In this document: piece by piece, positions 23,291 through 34,400 of the stretch
Layout: the number at the start of each line of letters is the position of its first letter
Position numbering within the stretch: the first letter of the stretch is position 1
Origin: Limnoperna fortunei
Taxonomy: Eukaryota; Mollusca; Bivalvia; Mytilida; Modiolidae
DNA length: 64,000 bases
Assembly (NCBI GenBank): GCA_944474755.1
Contig: OX104112.1
Location: 2,204,001-2,268,000 of the forward strand
Reading direction: 5' to 3'
Program-made: the position numbers and the translations under genes
The notes under the pieces: model-generated
Told to the model about the DNA's origin: nothing
What the model saw: the letters and a program-made list of their open reading frames with translations, nothing else
Databases searched by the model: none

Positions 23291-23735
23291 TCGTGTTTCC
23301 CGATAAAAAGTATAATTCATATTTATGCAAAACACTATATAGTTGTATGTGGCTTTGATATATTACATTAATTATTATATTTGATTTGTGATATCTCATG
23401 TACATGTATAATAAAAGGTTATTATTGCGAGTCTTTAATTATAATTTGTATAAAGTATTTAAATTACTGAACGCCTTCTTTTTACATGGTTATAGAAACA
23501 TGATATTTTTGTCAAAATTTTACTATTTATATATTTTACCAATGACACAAAATGTGCTTTATGTTAAAATAATTAAATTATATGTATCCGTCAATAAACT
23601 ATATGCATATAATCAAATGACGAAGTCTAGAATGCACTGATCGTACTTATCTCTAACGGTTGCCAAAGTAATGCCGGATTCGTCAAGTCGTGTCGTCACC
23701 AATCAATAAAAATTTTGCGCTTACGGTTATAAGTA
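23291..23735. mobile_element. Right-end fragment of the CAGTACTTG transposon family
   Basis: From about 23560 the sequence follows the right end of the element at 5176-7914. Both have ATGTAT..ATCCGTC/CCGCC, then a GATCAGTGCATTC-like stretch on the opposite strand, then CGGTTGCCAAAGT/CGGTTACCAAGGT, GCCGGATTC/GACGGATTC and a final GTTATAAGTAC/GTGCAAGTAC. Orientation is the same. Sequence at 23291-23560 is AT-rich and unassigned. The fragment ends exactly where the Tc1-like element at 23736 begins. Confidence 0.45.
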
Positions 23736-24108
23736 CAGTAGATAGTTACGATGGCATTCATAAGGATTTTAGATATTAACTAAAATAATGTTATTATTGG
23801 CTGTCAGTTTTTCATAACGATGTTTCGGGGCACATCATTGTTTTACATAATAAGCATTCCGAACAACAAAAAGTAGCTCGATTTTCATGGTAGCAAAAAC
23901 TTATTTGCCACTGCCTTAATATATTTTAAAATACTCAGATTCACGTTCAAGTTTACTATGAATTATAAACTTTAATTCTTGATTATGAATTATAATCAAA
24001 GTTCTTTTTATTTTAATTAGGCAGCTTTCTATGTATTACTTTTATTTAATACAAGTTTACGAATTAGCATACTATAGTTACCTGCAAATAATGATCTTAA
24101 TCTTAGAT

Positions 24109-24414
24109 TCATGAATATAATGTCAATTTTGCGTGCAGTAAAGTTCGAACAAAGTATACTTGATATTGTAAAGCCGCGTATAGACTACCAGGTAAATGCT
24201 TTTCACTTGATGTCATATTCTGCAGCTGAAGTAACATTCGCAGTAACTGCGTCGGTGCTGCAGTAGTAACGCGAACTTTATAAACATTAACGCATTGGTG
24301 AAAGTGCTTATTACAGAACAAAATGGCGAACATTCCTTTTGCGATCTGAATTGATTTCACTAGCGTTAAGCTATTTAGACGAGAATGCAATTGGCTATTG
24401 TGGCACCTAACCAA
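24109..24414 (-). other. Unassigned 101-codon frame inside the transposon
   Basis: A minus-strand frame with no recognisable domain, lying between the left terminal repeat and the transposase. The surrounding 23930-24980 is AT-rich to mixed sequence in which I see no known element. Probably chance. Confidence 0.1.
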
Positions 24415-24989
24415 ACTTCAACTTATCGACCAGTAATATTACTGGTTTCTTTGACTCGTTTCAAAACATTTTCTGTGTGATTGCGTAATTATTTCATTAA
24501 CATTCGAAAGACCTGTTCTTGTGCACATGTCTCGGAGAACTGCATGTCCTTAATTATTAATTTATTTCCGCCTCGGGCTCATAATCTGAGAAAGGTTTGG
24601 CGCAAACTAGCATACCAGCAATGTACAAATTTTTACCATTTTTCAAAGGTTGTCGTAAATTGTTCTCTTAACGTTGTAATTAGTACCAAGAACCCAGAAT
24701 ATATTAATATTAACCAGAAAACACAGAAATGATAATTTCAGAACGCATGCGTACAATTCTGTTCAATAAAAATTCATGGAGGTTTTAGATGGTGATGTGT
24801 ACTCTTAAGTTTCATCGCGTTTTTTTTTTTGTCTACACAAAACTCCCCTACGAAAAGATTTAACATCGTTCAAAACAGTTTCTGCTCAAGTTTTTGTTAT
24901 CGATTGATTGATAATTGTGTCCTCTTGTTGATGATTACATTAAAGAATAATAGATTCTCACATCCGTTTTTTAGGCAAACAAGGTCATC

Positions 24990-25082
24990 GATCTTCCAAG
25001 AGTGATAGAAATGTCTTTTAGCGAGTGGAGCACAGCGCAACAAGCAAACAATATATACAATTTCTATCACAAATGGAAGATC
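24990..25082. mobile_element. Small foldback element, same family as 57479-57653
   Basis: GATCTTCCAAGAGTGATAGA (24990 on) is complementary to 25060-25082. The loop contains ATGTCTTTTAGCGAGTGGAG and CACAGCGCAAC. The reverse complement of the foldback at 57.5 kb has ATGTCTTTTCGCGAGTGGAG and CGCAGCGAAAC in the same place. Two copies in one window define a MITE-like family. Confidence 0.65.
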
Positions 25083-25164
25083 ACGCGGGGCTACTGAAAT
25101 GTTCTAATTTATAAAAATAAATATAAATTATAATTTATAATGACAATTAAACCTTTTTAGATGG

Positions 25165-25640
25165 TCCTCTACAAAGTAAGTTTATTGTGCCGATCCAAAA
25201 TCCAAGATTGTCGCCATCGCAGGACATAGTTTAACATAGGATCCTATGGGAAAAACATCCAAACTATTTCTTATCCGAAACTTTTCCACACAATAAAACC
25301 AATTTATGCAGAAGTGAATCTTAGATAGTAATCTTATTATTTTAAGTTTGTTGAGCCGAAATGCTACATGGCTGACAGAACTGCAAATGCGTTATAATTT
25401 GCGGAAATTTCAACATACGTTTCCTCACAAACAGCTTGGCGGAAGAATATGTGATATCGTATGGTCCTCTACTTATTCTGTAACCATGGAATATCACTCA
25501 ACGTATTAACCTATGAAAAAACATAAAACGGCTTCTTCTCAGAAACTATCCTACAAATTGCTGCTGATTGGAAATTCAACATGGCAACATTCATAGAAAC
25601 AGCATCTTCCCATTAACTCTCTAGCATTTAATATCAAAAT
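25165..25640. repeat. Probable interspersed repeat segment
   Basis: ATGGTCCTCTAC occurs at 25163 and 25461, each followed at some distance by CCTATG(G)GAAAAA.CA and by a TTCTTATCCGAAACT or TTCTTCTCAGAAACT stretch. This looks like two diverged tandem copies of about 300 bp. From memory, this kind of sequence is common in bivalve interspersed repeats. No coding content. Confidence 0.4.
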
Positions 25641-25912
25641 TTGCAAGAAAAGTCAGGTCTCCTTAAAAATGTGTAAGTCAAAATTGTGGCGTGCAATTTA
25701 TGCTTTTAAGAGCCTCTAGTTTAATGTACAGGTAATTTTAAATGGTTTAGTTTCTCTTCTTCAGATGTGGCATATTGCCACATTATAAAAATAACACTAA
25801 AAGTCCATACATCGTGAATTGCCTCGAAATTTTCCAATGGAAACTTCTATCGGTATCGAAAACAAAGGAACAAGTTTGATGGTCCAGCTAGTGAAAACAT
25901 AAAAGTTAAGCC

Positions 25913-27814
25913 ATGGCGCGCTTGGATACTGCTACCAGAAAATCATCATCGGGCGACTACAAGCTGGAGTCCCACAAAGTGAGGTTGTACGGACCGAGAA
26001 TGTAAACCATTACCATTTCCAGACTATGGGCCAGATTCCAACAGACCGGTACGACTAATGACCGTCCAAGAATGGGTTTACAAAGCAAAACTACAGCACG
26101 TCAAGATCGGTACATCTGGGTATTCTATTTACGGAATCGAATAGCCACAGCAACAACTACTGCAGTCGAGATACCTGGATTGCAATGAATTGGCTTCCAG
26201 ACTACTAGTATTAGAAAAACGGCACCGACAACATGGAAATAGACCAAGGAGATAGTATTTTGTAGCAATTTGGGCATAGTTACATCGACAGAAAGAATCA
26301 GATGATGCAACAGGTTGAGGGTCTGGACATTCCAGAACTGGCGCAAAATCTGGTTTAGTGACGATTGATTGATTGTGTTTTTTAAGTCCAGCAAGCAATA
26401 TTTCAGCTTTATTCAGGACGTGAAAATTAGAAAGTTAACCAATTAAACCATTTAAAGAATAAAAAATATCCCTCCTTTAATTCTAAAACGTGATTTCATA
26501 CAATAATATGAGCATATATATACAGATAAAAAAGAAAACTAAAACAGTAAAGGCATATAATATCACAATAATCACAATATCACAACACCTTCAACCACAT
26601 CTTCCAAATTTTGCTGTACAAAATAATATGTTTTAAAAACTGTAAAATTGTGTTGCTAGCGAAATTTGTAAATAGATTGCAATAGGTAGTGTTTCCTATT
26701 CCTGGATTTGACTTTTCCCTCGACACGACAATGGGTAACTCGACGGGTGTCTAATTAGAGGCAAGCCCTGCTTACTCGTCCGGAGCACCTGAGCGCACCC
26801 ATGGTTTTTATTGGGTTCGGGCTACTCTCTTTCAGTCTGTGTTTTATGTTTTTGGTTTTTGTGTTTTGTTTGTCTATATCCGGATTTGTAACTGTCCCTT
26901 GGCTTTTGGCTCTTGTTGTTCGGTCGGTTTTCTTTGCTATTTTCTTACAGAATAAAAACGTCCCCGAATGTATGCCACGTCAATACAGTCCACCAAGACA
27001 TGCTTGACGGTATATGGACAGTTGCATGGCACACACTCGGGTCTTGGTTCATTGTCTTAAATGTAATTATGTGTCCTCCTAGTATGGCCAAGACGACACA
27101 TGGTTAATACCTCTTGGTCTCAACGACCTCTGAGATTTAAGAAGTGGTTGGATCTCAAGAAGTTTTTTATGAACTTCCAGATCACAACCTCTCTGGTATT
27201 TATTAAAATATATTTTAGAATAAAGGATTTGAAATCAGCAAAAGCTAGTTTACAATTAATGATGTCTTTATTCAAGACATTCTTATCTTCCCTGACCACG
27301 AATGTGTTTCCATGGATTGATTCGAAGATGACTTGGAATCCAGAACACAATCTCTTTACCTAAAGTTGTCAGCGATTTATAAATTTGAATTATTTTAAAA
27401 TAAATGGATTTTTAGAATTTTTAATTGCCTGAAAGCATGACAAAGAATCGGAGAAGATAATAAATCTACTTTCATCTGACCATCTGACGAAGCGCACTAA
27501 TTACAGAAGAAGCGGAAGGAAGACGGCGAGTTTCAACATGTTATACAAAAACAGCGACCAATGCAACTTCGATCTGTCTGTATAAATTGCAGAATGGTCA
27601 AGATACTAAGATTTTCGAGTCGCGGTCCATGAAATAGAAGCATTATGGTAAGGCACATGGTAGGCCGCACACACCTCAACTACCCAGAGACTTTCTTGGG
27701 CGTAATAACATTAATGTGTTGCCATGGCCTTCAAAATCGCCGGATTTGAATACCATCGAAGATCTTTGGGACCAACTTCACAAACGTTTGCGTCAGCTCA
27801 ACCCCCACCGCTGA
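25913..27814 (+). pseudogene. Tc1-like transposase, split and frameshifted
   Basis: The N-terminal part translates as IIGRLQAGVPQSEVVRT, then in another frame ISRLWARFQQTGTTNDRPRM, ARQDRYIWVFYLRNRIATA and TTTAVEIPGLQ (26006-26192). This is the paired helix-turn-helix DNA-binding region and linker of Tc1 transposases. A degraded middle follows to about 26360. The C-terminal part (27653-27814) reads AHGRPHTPQLPRDFLGRNN, INVLPWPSKSPDLNTIEDLW, DQLHKRLRQ, then a stop. The catalytic Glu of PxxEHLWD-type motifs is kept (TIEDLW), but the second Asp (usually DNARPH) is replaced by AHGRPH. Frameshifts, stops and the inserted LINE fragment rule out activity. Confidence 0.8.
26925..27350 (-). pseudogene. 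LINE retrotransposon C-terminal fragment inserted in the Tc1-like element
   Basis: On the minus strand 27053-26937 encodes NEPRPECVPCNCPYTVKHVL, VDCIDVAYIRGRFYSVRK and a stop. This is the cysteine/histidine knuckle (C-x2-C-x-C...H-x4-C) at the end of many animal LINE ORF2 proteins. It is preceded, in another frame, by MCRLGHTRRTHNY, the usual CRLRIGHTRLTH-type segment. Upstream frames to 27350 are open but diverged. The remainder of ORF2 is missing, as in typical 5'-truncated LINE copies. The segment 26740-26940 beyond the stop resembles, from memory, a sequence common in bivalve genomes and may be its 3' untranslated region. Confidence 0.7.
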
Positions 27815-28079
27815 CTCGTGATCATCTTTTTGTAATTGTAAATGTCGCTTAATAAAATAAGAAAACACCCACAATACGTTTCCTTTTTTTTTGAAGGCAG
27901 TGTCGTATCAATTTTTGCTTCCATGAAAATCGATCTACTTTTTATTGTTTGGAACACTTATTCGGAAAACAATGATGTGCTCCAAAACATCAAAATGAAA
28001 ATCTGACACCCAATATTAACCATATCGTGGAACAATCTACAGTACTTATACCCGTATATTTATATCAGGACACATGAGT

Positions 28080-28510
28080 TGTAAGCATAGTTCGATTTAT
28101 CCTTTCGATATTCAAATTTGATGCTGTTGGGCTCCCTTACATACCGAACCCGTCCAGATGCCTTAAATTCCTTTTGACAGCATCTAAAGCTATATAATGC
28201 CAACTGTTTTGCCACGTTTCATGAAGATTGAAAGAGGATGAAGGGGTGGTCCAGAGGTTCGCATATTCGCACTTAAGTGATTTTTTACCATTTCGATATT
28301 CAAATTTGATGCTGTTGGGCTCCCTTACATACCGAACCCGTCCAGATGCCTTAAATTCCTTTTGACGGCATCTAAAGCTATATAATGCTAACTGTTGTGC
28401 CAAGTTTCATGAAGATTGAAAGAGGATGAAGGGGTGGCCCCGAGGTTCGCATATTCACATTTAATTGATTTTTTACCATTTCGATATTCAAATTTGATGC
28501 TGTTGGGACT
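28080..28510 (-). repeat. Inverted copies (2.3) of the ~185-bp unit
   Basis: The minus strand carries GTATGTAAGGGAGCCCAACA at about 28145 and 28332, with the TTCATGAAACTTGGCAC..AACAG block between. This is the unit of the 21515-23290 array in opposite orientation. The junction side (28050-28100) also resembles the junction side of the left array (ACTCGTGTTTCCCGATA against ACTCATGTGTCCTGATA). The two arrays therefore form long inverted flanks around 23.3-28.1 kb. Confidence 0.85.
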
Positions 28511-28904
28511 ATATATAGTCTGCAATTCGTGAACACGTGGTTTTATTACTTTAAACAACTTTCATCGAGTTTATAGCTGAGCGTATTATATCGTTCAGAT
28601 TTATTGTGGGGGAAACGCTGCAATATCCAGTAAAAACCCCAGAAACGAAAATGAAGAAAATCCTTTACATTGCAGTTTAGCGTACCCTGTCTGAAGTAAG
28701 GCTGGAACTAACAAACTTATTGTTGAAACCTACGCCGGTTATTAATAGTACCTCAACCTCTCAGGTTTAAATTGGGGCATTGATAGCGTCGTGTAAAAAA
28801 AAATGAAAAATAGGTAGATGCTGCTTGGCTGCTGAGGACGTAACATCGAAAAGTCAATAAACGAATAGTCCACTCACTGTTTGTGCGTAAATAATACATA
28901 ATAC
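28511..28904. other. Unassigned spacer
   Basis: Starts with ACTATATATAGT, a short palindrome where the inverted unit ends. No gene or repeat recognised. Confidence 0.5.
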
Positions 28905-28909
28905 TAAAT

Positions 28910-30415
28910 AACGTTGGAAGGTAAGATAAGGTTACTAGGCGATGAATACTAAATATCGCTAGAAGGTATGATAAGGTTAACTAGGCGAGGAATACTAAAT
29001 ATCGTTGGAAGGTAAGATAAGGTTACTAGGAGAGTAATACTTAATATCGCTGGAAGGTAAGATAAGGTTACCAGGTGAGGAATACTAAATACCGTTGGAT
29101 GGTAAGATAAGGTACCAGGAAAAGAATACTAAACATCGTTAGAAGGTATGATAAGGTTACTAGGCGAGCAATACTAAATATCGCTGGAAGGTAAGATAAG
29201 GTTACACGGCGAGGAATACTAAATATCGTTGGAAGGTAAGATAAGTGTACCAGGAGAGGAATACTAAATATCGCTGGAAGGTAAGATAAGTGTACCAGGA
29301 GAGAAATACTAAATATCGCTAGAAGGTAAGATAAGATTACTAGGCGAGGAATACTAAATATCGTTGGAAGGTAAGATAAGTGTACCAGGAGAGGAATACT
29401 AAATATCGCTGGAAGGTAAGATAAGTGTACCAGGAGAGAAATATACTAAATATCGCTAGAAGGTAAGATAAGATTACTAGGCGAGGAATACTAAATATCG
29501 TTGGAAGGTAAGATAAGTGTACCAGGAGAGGAATACTAAATATCGCTGGAAGGTAAGATAAATTTACTAAGCGAGGAATACTAAATATAGTTGGATGGTA
29601 ACATAAGGTTACCAGGAGAGTAATACTAAATATCGCTGGAAAGTAAGATAAGGTTACCAGGCGAGGAATACTAAATATCATTGGATGATAAGATAAGGTT
29701 ACTAGGCGAGGAATACTTAATATCGTTGGAAGGTAAGATAAGGTTACTAGGCGAGGAATACTTTATACCGTTGGATGGTAAGATAAGGTACCAGGAAAAG
29801 AATACTTAACATCGTTGGAAGGTATGATAAGGTTACTAGGGGAGGAATACTTAATATCGCTGGAAGGTAAGATAAGGTTACACGGCGAGGAATACTAGAT
29901 ATCGTTGGAAGGTAAGATAAGGTTACTAGGCGAGGAATACTAAATATCGTTGGATGGTAAGATAAGGTTACTAGGAGATGAATACTAAATATCGTTGGAA
30001 TGTAAGATAAGTGTACCAGGAGAGGAATACTAAATATCGCTGGAATGTAAGATAAGGTTACTAGGCGAGTAATATTAAATATCGTTGGAAGGTAAGATAA
30101 GTGTACCAGGAGAGGAATACTAAATATTGCTGGAAGGTAAGATAAATTTACTAAGCGAGGAATACTAAATATCGTTGGATGGCAAGATAAGGTTACCAGA
30201 AGAGTAATACTAAATATCGCTGGAAGGTAAGATAAGGTTACCAGGCGAAGAATACTAAATAGCGTTCGATGGTAAGATAAGGTACCAGGAAAAGAGTACT
30301 AAACATCGTTGGAAGGTAAGATAAGGTTACCCTGAGAGAAATACTAAATATCGTTGCAATGTAAGATAAAGTTACCAAGCGAGGAATACTACATATCGTT
30401 GCAAGGTAAGGGAAG
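28910..30415. repeat. Minisatellite, 45-bp unit, about 33 copies
   Basis: The unit contains GGAAGGTAAGATAAGGTTAC, TAGGCGAGG and AATACTAAATATCGTTGG. Variants alternate (GTGTACCAGGAGAGG against GGTTACTAGGCGAGG), suggesting two subfamilies in a mosaic. Because 45 is divisible by three, minus-strand frames stay open and give a FSIPRLVTLSYLPAI-type 15-residue repeat; this is a by-product. Each unit has AAG|GTAAGA, a 5' splice-site-like match on the plus strand. Confidence 0.96.
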
Positions 30416-30879
30416 ACTATTTGAAAATTAACCAAATAAAGCAAAACGTTTACAGTAAATTTAATGCAGAATGATAGGACTTAAATCTTATTCGTCTGTA
30501 TAACATCTTTTATATTAATTTTGCCATTATTTATGCTTGCTATCGTTAGTCCTATATGTACCAAGCTAAACTTCATTCCTATAATGTGAATTTATTTTTC
30601 CATTTCGAATGTTTCTTTAAAACTTGATTAGATTGAGTGATGATAATAACAAAATACCGAACACTGAAACTGTCAATAAAGACAATCCATTAATCAAATC
30701 CAACATGCAGGCAAACTCGACAACAAACAATCAGAAAAATATAGCAACGACAGCAATGGTCCTGACTTCGTACAGGCATTTAAAACAAATGGTGGGTTAA
30801 ACCAGGTTTTATGGTATGCCAATCTTCCAGGTTCCATCGCTAGTTCGTGAGTTGGTTTGTAAATGAAAATGGATGGGTA
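30416..30879 (+). repeat. Spacer with a possible LINE remnant
   Basis: AT-rich sequence. At 30755-30830, AATGGTCCTGACTTCGTACA followed by GGCATTTAAAAC and GGTGGGTTAAACCAGG resembles, from memory, a segment of LINE elements frequent in mussels and other bivalves. No long frame. Low confidence. Confidence 0.25.
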
Positions 30880-32720
30880 TCATATATCACTAGTCAGTAA
30901 TAAGTACAATTATAATCGCAGCCCTCCGAACCCCACCTCCCCCACCCCATATATCACTAGTCAGTAATAAGTACAATTATAATCGCAGCCCTCCGAGCCC
31001 CACCTCCCCCCACCCCCACCCATCATATATCACTAGTCAGTAATAAGTACAATTATAATCGCAGCCCTCCGAGCCCCACCTCCCCCCACCCCATATATCA
31101 CTAGTCAGTAATAAGTACAATTATAATCGCAGCCCTCCGAACCTCACCTCCCCCACCCCATATATCACTAGTCAGTAATAAGTACAATTATAATCGCAGC
31201 CCTCCGAGCCCCACCTCCCCCCACCCCATATATCACTAGTCAGTAATAAGTACAATTATAATCGCAGCCCTCCGAACCTCACCTCCCCCACCCCATATAT
31301 CACTAGTCAGTAATAAGTACAATTATAATCGCAGCCCTCCGAGCCCCACCTCCCCCCCACCCCATTTATCATTTTCAGTAATAAGTACAATTATAATCGC
31401 AGCCCTCCGAACCCCACCTCCCCCCCACCCCATATATCACTAGTCAGTAATAAGTACAATTATAATCGCAGCCCTCCGAGCCCCACCTCCCCCCCACCCC
31501 ATTTATCATTGTCAGTAATAAGTACAATTATAATCGCAGCCCTCCGAGCCCCACCTCCCCCCACCCCCACCCATCATATATCACTAGTCAGTAATAAGTA
31601 CAATTATAATCGCAGCCCTCCGAGCCCCACCTCCCCACCACCCCATATATCACTAGTCAGTAATAAGTACAATTATAATCGCAGCCCTCCGAGCCCCACC
31701 TCCCCCCACCCCATATATCACTAGTCAGTAATAAGTACAATTATAATCGCAGCCCTCCGAACCTCACCTCCCCCACCCCATATATCACTAGTCAGTAATA
31801 AGTACAATTATAATCGCAGCCCTCCGAGCCCCACCTCCCCCCACCCCATATATCACTAGTCAGTAATAAGTACAATTATAATCGCAGCCCTCCGAGCCCC
31901 ACCTCCCCCCACCCCCACCCATCATATATCACTAGTCAGTAATAAGTACAATTATAATCGCAGCCCTCCGAGCCCCACCTCCCCACCACCCCATATATCA
32001 CTAGTCAGTAATAAGTACAATTATAATCGCAGCCCTCCGAGCCCCACCTCCCCCCACCCCATATATCACTAGTCAGTAATAAGTACAATTATAATCGCAG
32101 CCCTCCGAACCTCACCTCCCCCACCCCATATATCACTAGTCAGTAATAAGTACAATTATAATCGCAGCCCTCCGAGCCCCACCTCCCCCCACCCCATATA
32201 TCACTAGTCAGTAATAAGTACAATTATAATCGCAGCCCTCCGAGCCCCACCTCCCCCCACCCCATATATCACTAGTCAGTAATAAGTACAATTATAATCG
32301 CAGCCCTCCGAACCCCACCTCCCCCCACCCCATATATCACTAGTCAGTAATAAGTACAATTATAATCGCAGCCCTCCGAACCTCACCTCCCCCACCCCAT
32401 ATATCACTAGTCAGTAATAAGTACAATTATAATCGCAGCCCTCCGAGCCCCACCTCCCCCCCCACCCCATATATCACTAGTCAGTAATAAGTACAATTAT
32501 AATCGCAGCCCTCCGAGCCCCACCTCCCCGCACCCCCACCCATCCAAACCTTACAATGGACGGGTATCATATATCACTAGTCAGTAATAAGTACAATTAT
32601 AATCGCAGCCCTCCGAACCTCACCTCCCCCACCCCCACCCATCATATATCACTAGTCAGTAATAAGTACAATTATAATCGCAGCCGTCCGAGCCCCACCT
32701 CCCCGCACTTCCACCCATCC
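30880..32720. repeat. Minisatellite, 66-77-bp unit, about 26 copies, C-rich half
   Basis: Each unit joins an AT-rich half (ATATATCACTAGTCAGTAAT, AAGTACAATTATAATCGCAG) to a C-rich half (CCCTCCGAGCCCCACCTCCC, CCCACCCC). Length changes come almost only from the C-tract and from an optional ACCCCCACCCATC. On the minus strand every unit offers three or more G-runs within ~25 nt, a candidate G-quadruplex. Copies are nearly identical, so expansion is recent. Frames seen here are by-products. Confidence 0.96.
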
Positions 32721-33555
32721 AAACATTGCGCACCTTTTCCCATATAACTTGTGGTCTTGGTACATGTATATTCCACAAAATGAAACTTATTTGTTTTATA
32801 TCATTTATGTTTATTTGGGTATTGCCTTTTTGTGCTATATATCCTGGTGTTCATCTTTATTGCATCATGAAGTTGGATTTGCAGCTGAGATTTAAGAATT
32901 TCAGCAGGAAAGCTTCATGACAATAATTGGGAATAAAGACCGACACAAACTCTACATTATAACGGTACGTGCAGACATTATAACGGTACGACGAACTACT
33001 AAGCAAGTCATGAATTAAAACAACCGTTGTCAACAAGATTTTATTTTGGCTGGGCTTTATGTAAAACAACTTAAATTCGTGCGTCCGCTGTAAGACTACA
33101 CAAGTTTCTATATGAGCAGACGATACTTTGCTAGGCTGGCTGGTTTGAAACTGTTCTGATATCCCTGACTCTTAATAAAACTAAAAAAGCGAATGGCATT
33201 CTAATTTATTGGTTTAAGTACAATTGTTTATTGCGCAACAAAATGTATTTTAAAAGTCGAAGATATTTATCCAGAGTCAAGCCGTATTGATTAGCCTAAA
33301 GTTGATGTTCGGCAAATGATGTTGCTTTGTCTTTTTTACTAAAAATATCTAAAATGACTAACTCAGAACAGATCTTTTTGATTTGTAGTCGTGTTGTGTT
33401 TATGAATTAGACATGTAACCGATATTCAGACTCTGATTAGTCCTTTCTCTATTGTATTAATGCCATGTACTTAACGTATAGCAAGAAACGAATTAAAGAA
33501 ATAAACATAGCGTTTAAGTTAGTACAAACATGCAGATGAAAAAAAAATATATTTG
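32721..33555. other. Unassigned stretch
   Basis: Contains a small two-copy repeat, ACATTATAACGGTACG, at 32952 and 32975. Short frames on both strands show no domain. No gene recognised. Confidence 0.5.
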
Positions 33556-33559
33556 CAAA

Positions 33560-34115
33560 TAGGAGCGGGGGTGGAAGTGCGTGAGGAATTGTATAAGAGA
33601 CATTGGTAGATGTAAACACGGGTAGAAGCTGGAGCGGTTGGGAAGGTTTACAACTAACGAAGGTAGATGTAAACACTGGCGGCATAAGAGTGGGTGGGAA
33701 GACTGTACATTTGACGATGGTAGATGTAAACAAGGGCAGGGGTGGGAGTCGTTGGGAAGGTTGTACAGCTGACGATGTAGATGAAAACATGGGCGAGATG
33801 GGATTAGGAAGGAAGATTGTATAGCTGACGATTGTAGATGTAAAGAAGGACAATGATAGGGTGGGTGCGAAGGTTTACAGCTGGCTATGGTAGATGTAAA
33901 CACGGATGTAAACATGGCCGGGGTGGGAGTGGGCGGGAAACTTGAATAGCAGACAATGGTATATGTTACCTTGGGCGGTGGTGGGGGTAGGTGGGAACAT
34001 TGTGCGGCTGTTGATGCTTGATGTAAACACAGGCGAGGATGGGAAGATTGTATAACAGTCAATGGTGGCAGTGGGTTGGAAGTTTGTACAGAAGACAATG
34101 TTAGATGTAAACACG
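33560..34115. repeat. Diverged minisatellite, ~60-bp unit, about 9 copies
   Basis: The phrase GGTAGATGTAAACA recurs with GGGTGGGAGTG, GGGAAGGTTGTACAGCTGAC and CGATGG blocks, each diverged and of uneven length. A 194-codon minus-strand frame rich in Pro, Ser, Leu and His spans it, but it follows the repeat composition and lacks domain or start evidence. Confidence 0.85.
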
Positions 34116-34400
34116 TGCGGGGATCGGAGTAATTATCAAGGCATCATGTTCTTCAAATAGTTTACATGCGTTGATTCTGCTTTTGAATACTCTTCTGAAA
34201 TGGGATTTATAATTTTACAGTACGCAAAACACGAATTTGAACTAATTTGATTTTGTGTCGACATTATAACGTTTCAACTACGTAATTTTATATGTTGTAA
34301 TACGCGGTACTCCCCAAGCCAATCAATCAAAATAGTAACCAACTGTTTGATTAAAAAATACTGATTAGTCAAATTGTAATTTGTGGATATAATGTGCAGT
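34116..34400. other. Unassigned AT-rich spacer
   Basis: No repeat or coding signal was recognised before the 31-bp array. Confidence 0.4.

Larger units (their letters stand above)
23736..28042 (+). mobile_element. Tc1/mariner-like transposon, ~4.3 kb, decayed and interrupted
   Basis: Long terminal inverted repeats define it. The left end (23736-23926, CAGTAGATAGTTACGATGGC) pairs with the reverse complement of the right end (27890-28042). Shared blocks include GCACATCATTGTTTT, AGTAG.TCGATTTTCATGG and CACTGCCTT; the left end has an extra ~36 nt. Both ends are flanked by TA (23734-23735 and 28043-28044), the Tc1/mariner target duplication. A broken transposase runs in plus orientation from 25913 to 27814. 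Secondary insertions include a foldback at 24990 and a LINE fragment near 26925-27350, which explain its excess length over the usual 1.5-2.5 kb. Confidence 0.7.

Noticed and set aside
21844..23371. Protein family SGRVRYVREPNSIKFEYRN from the ~185-bp array
   Set aside because: Frames do not continue from unit to unit because unit length is not a multiple of three; the repeated peptide only mirrors the DNA repeat.
26125..26398. Two overlapping 89-codon minus-strand genes
   Set aside because: They are antisense shadows of the Tc1-like transposase remnant.
33514..34098. 194-codon Pro/Ser/His-rich protein on the minus strand
   Set aside because: Follows the diverged ~60-bp minisatellite; no domain and no conserved start.
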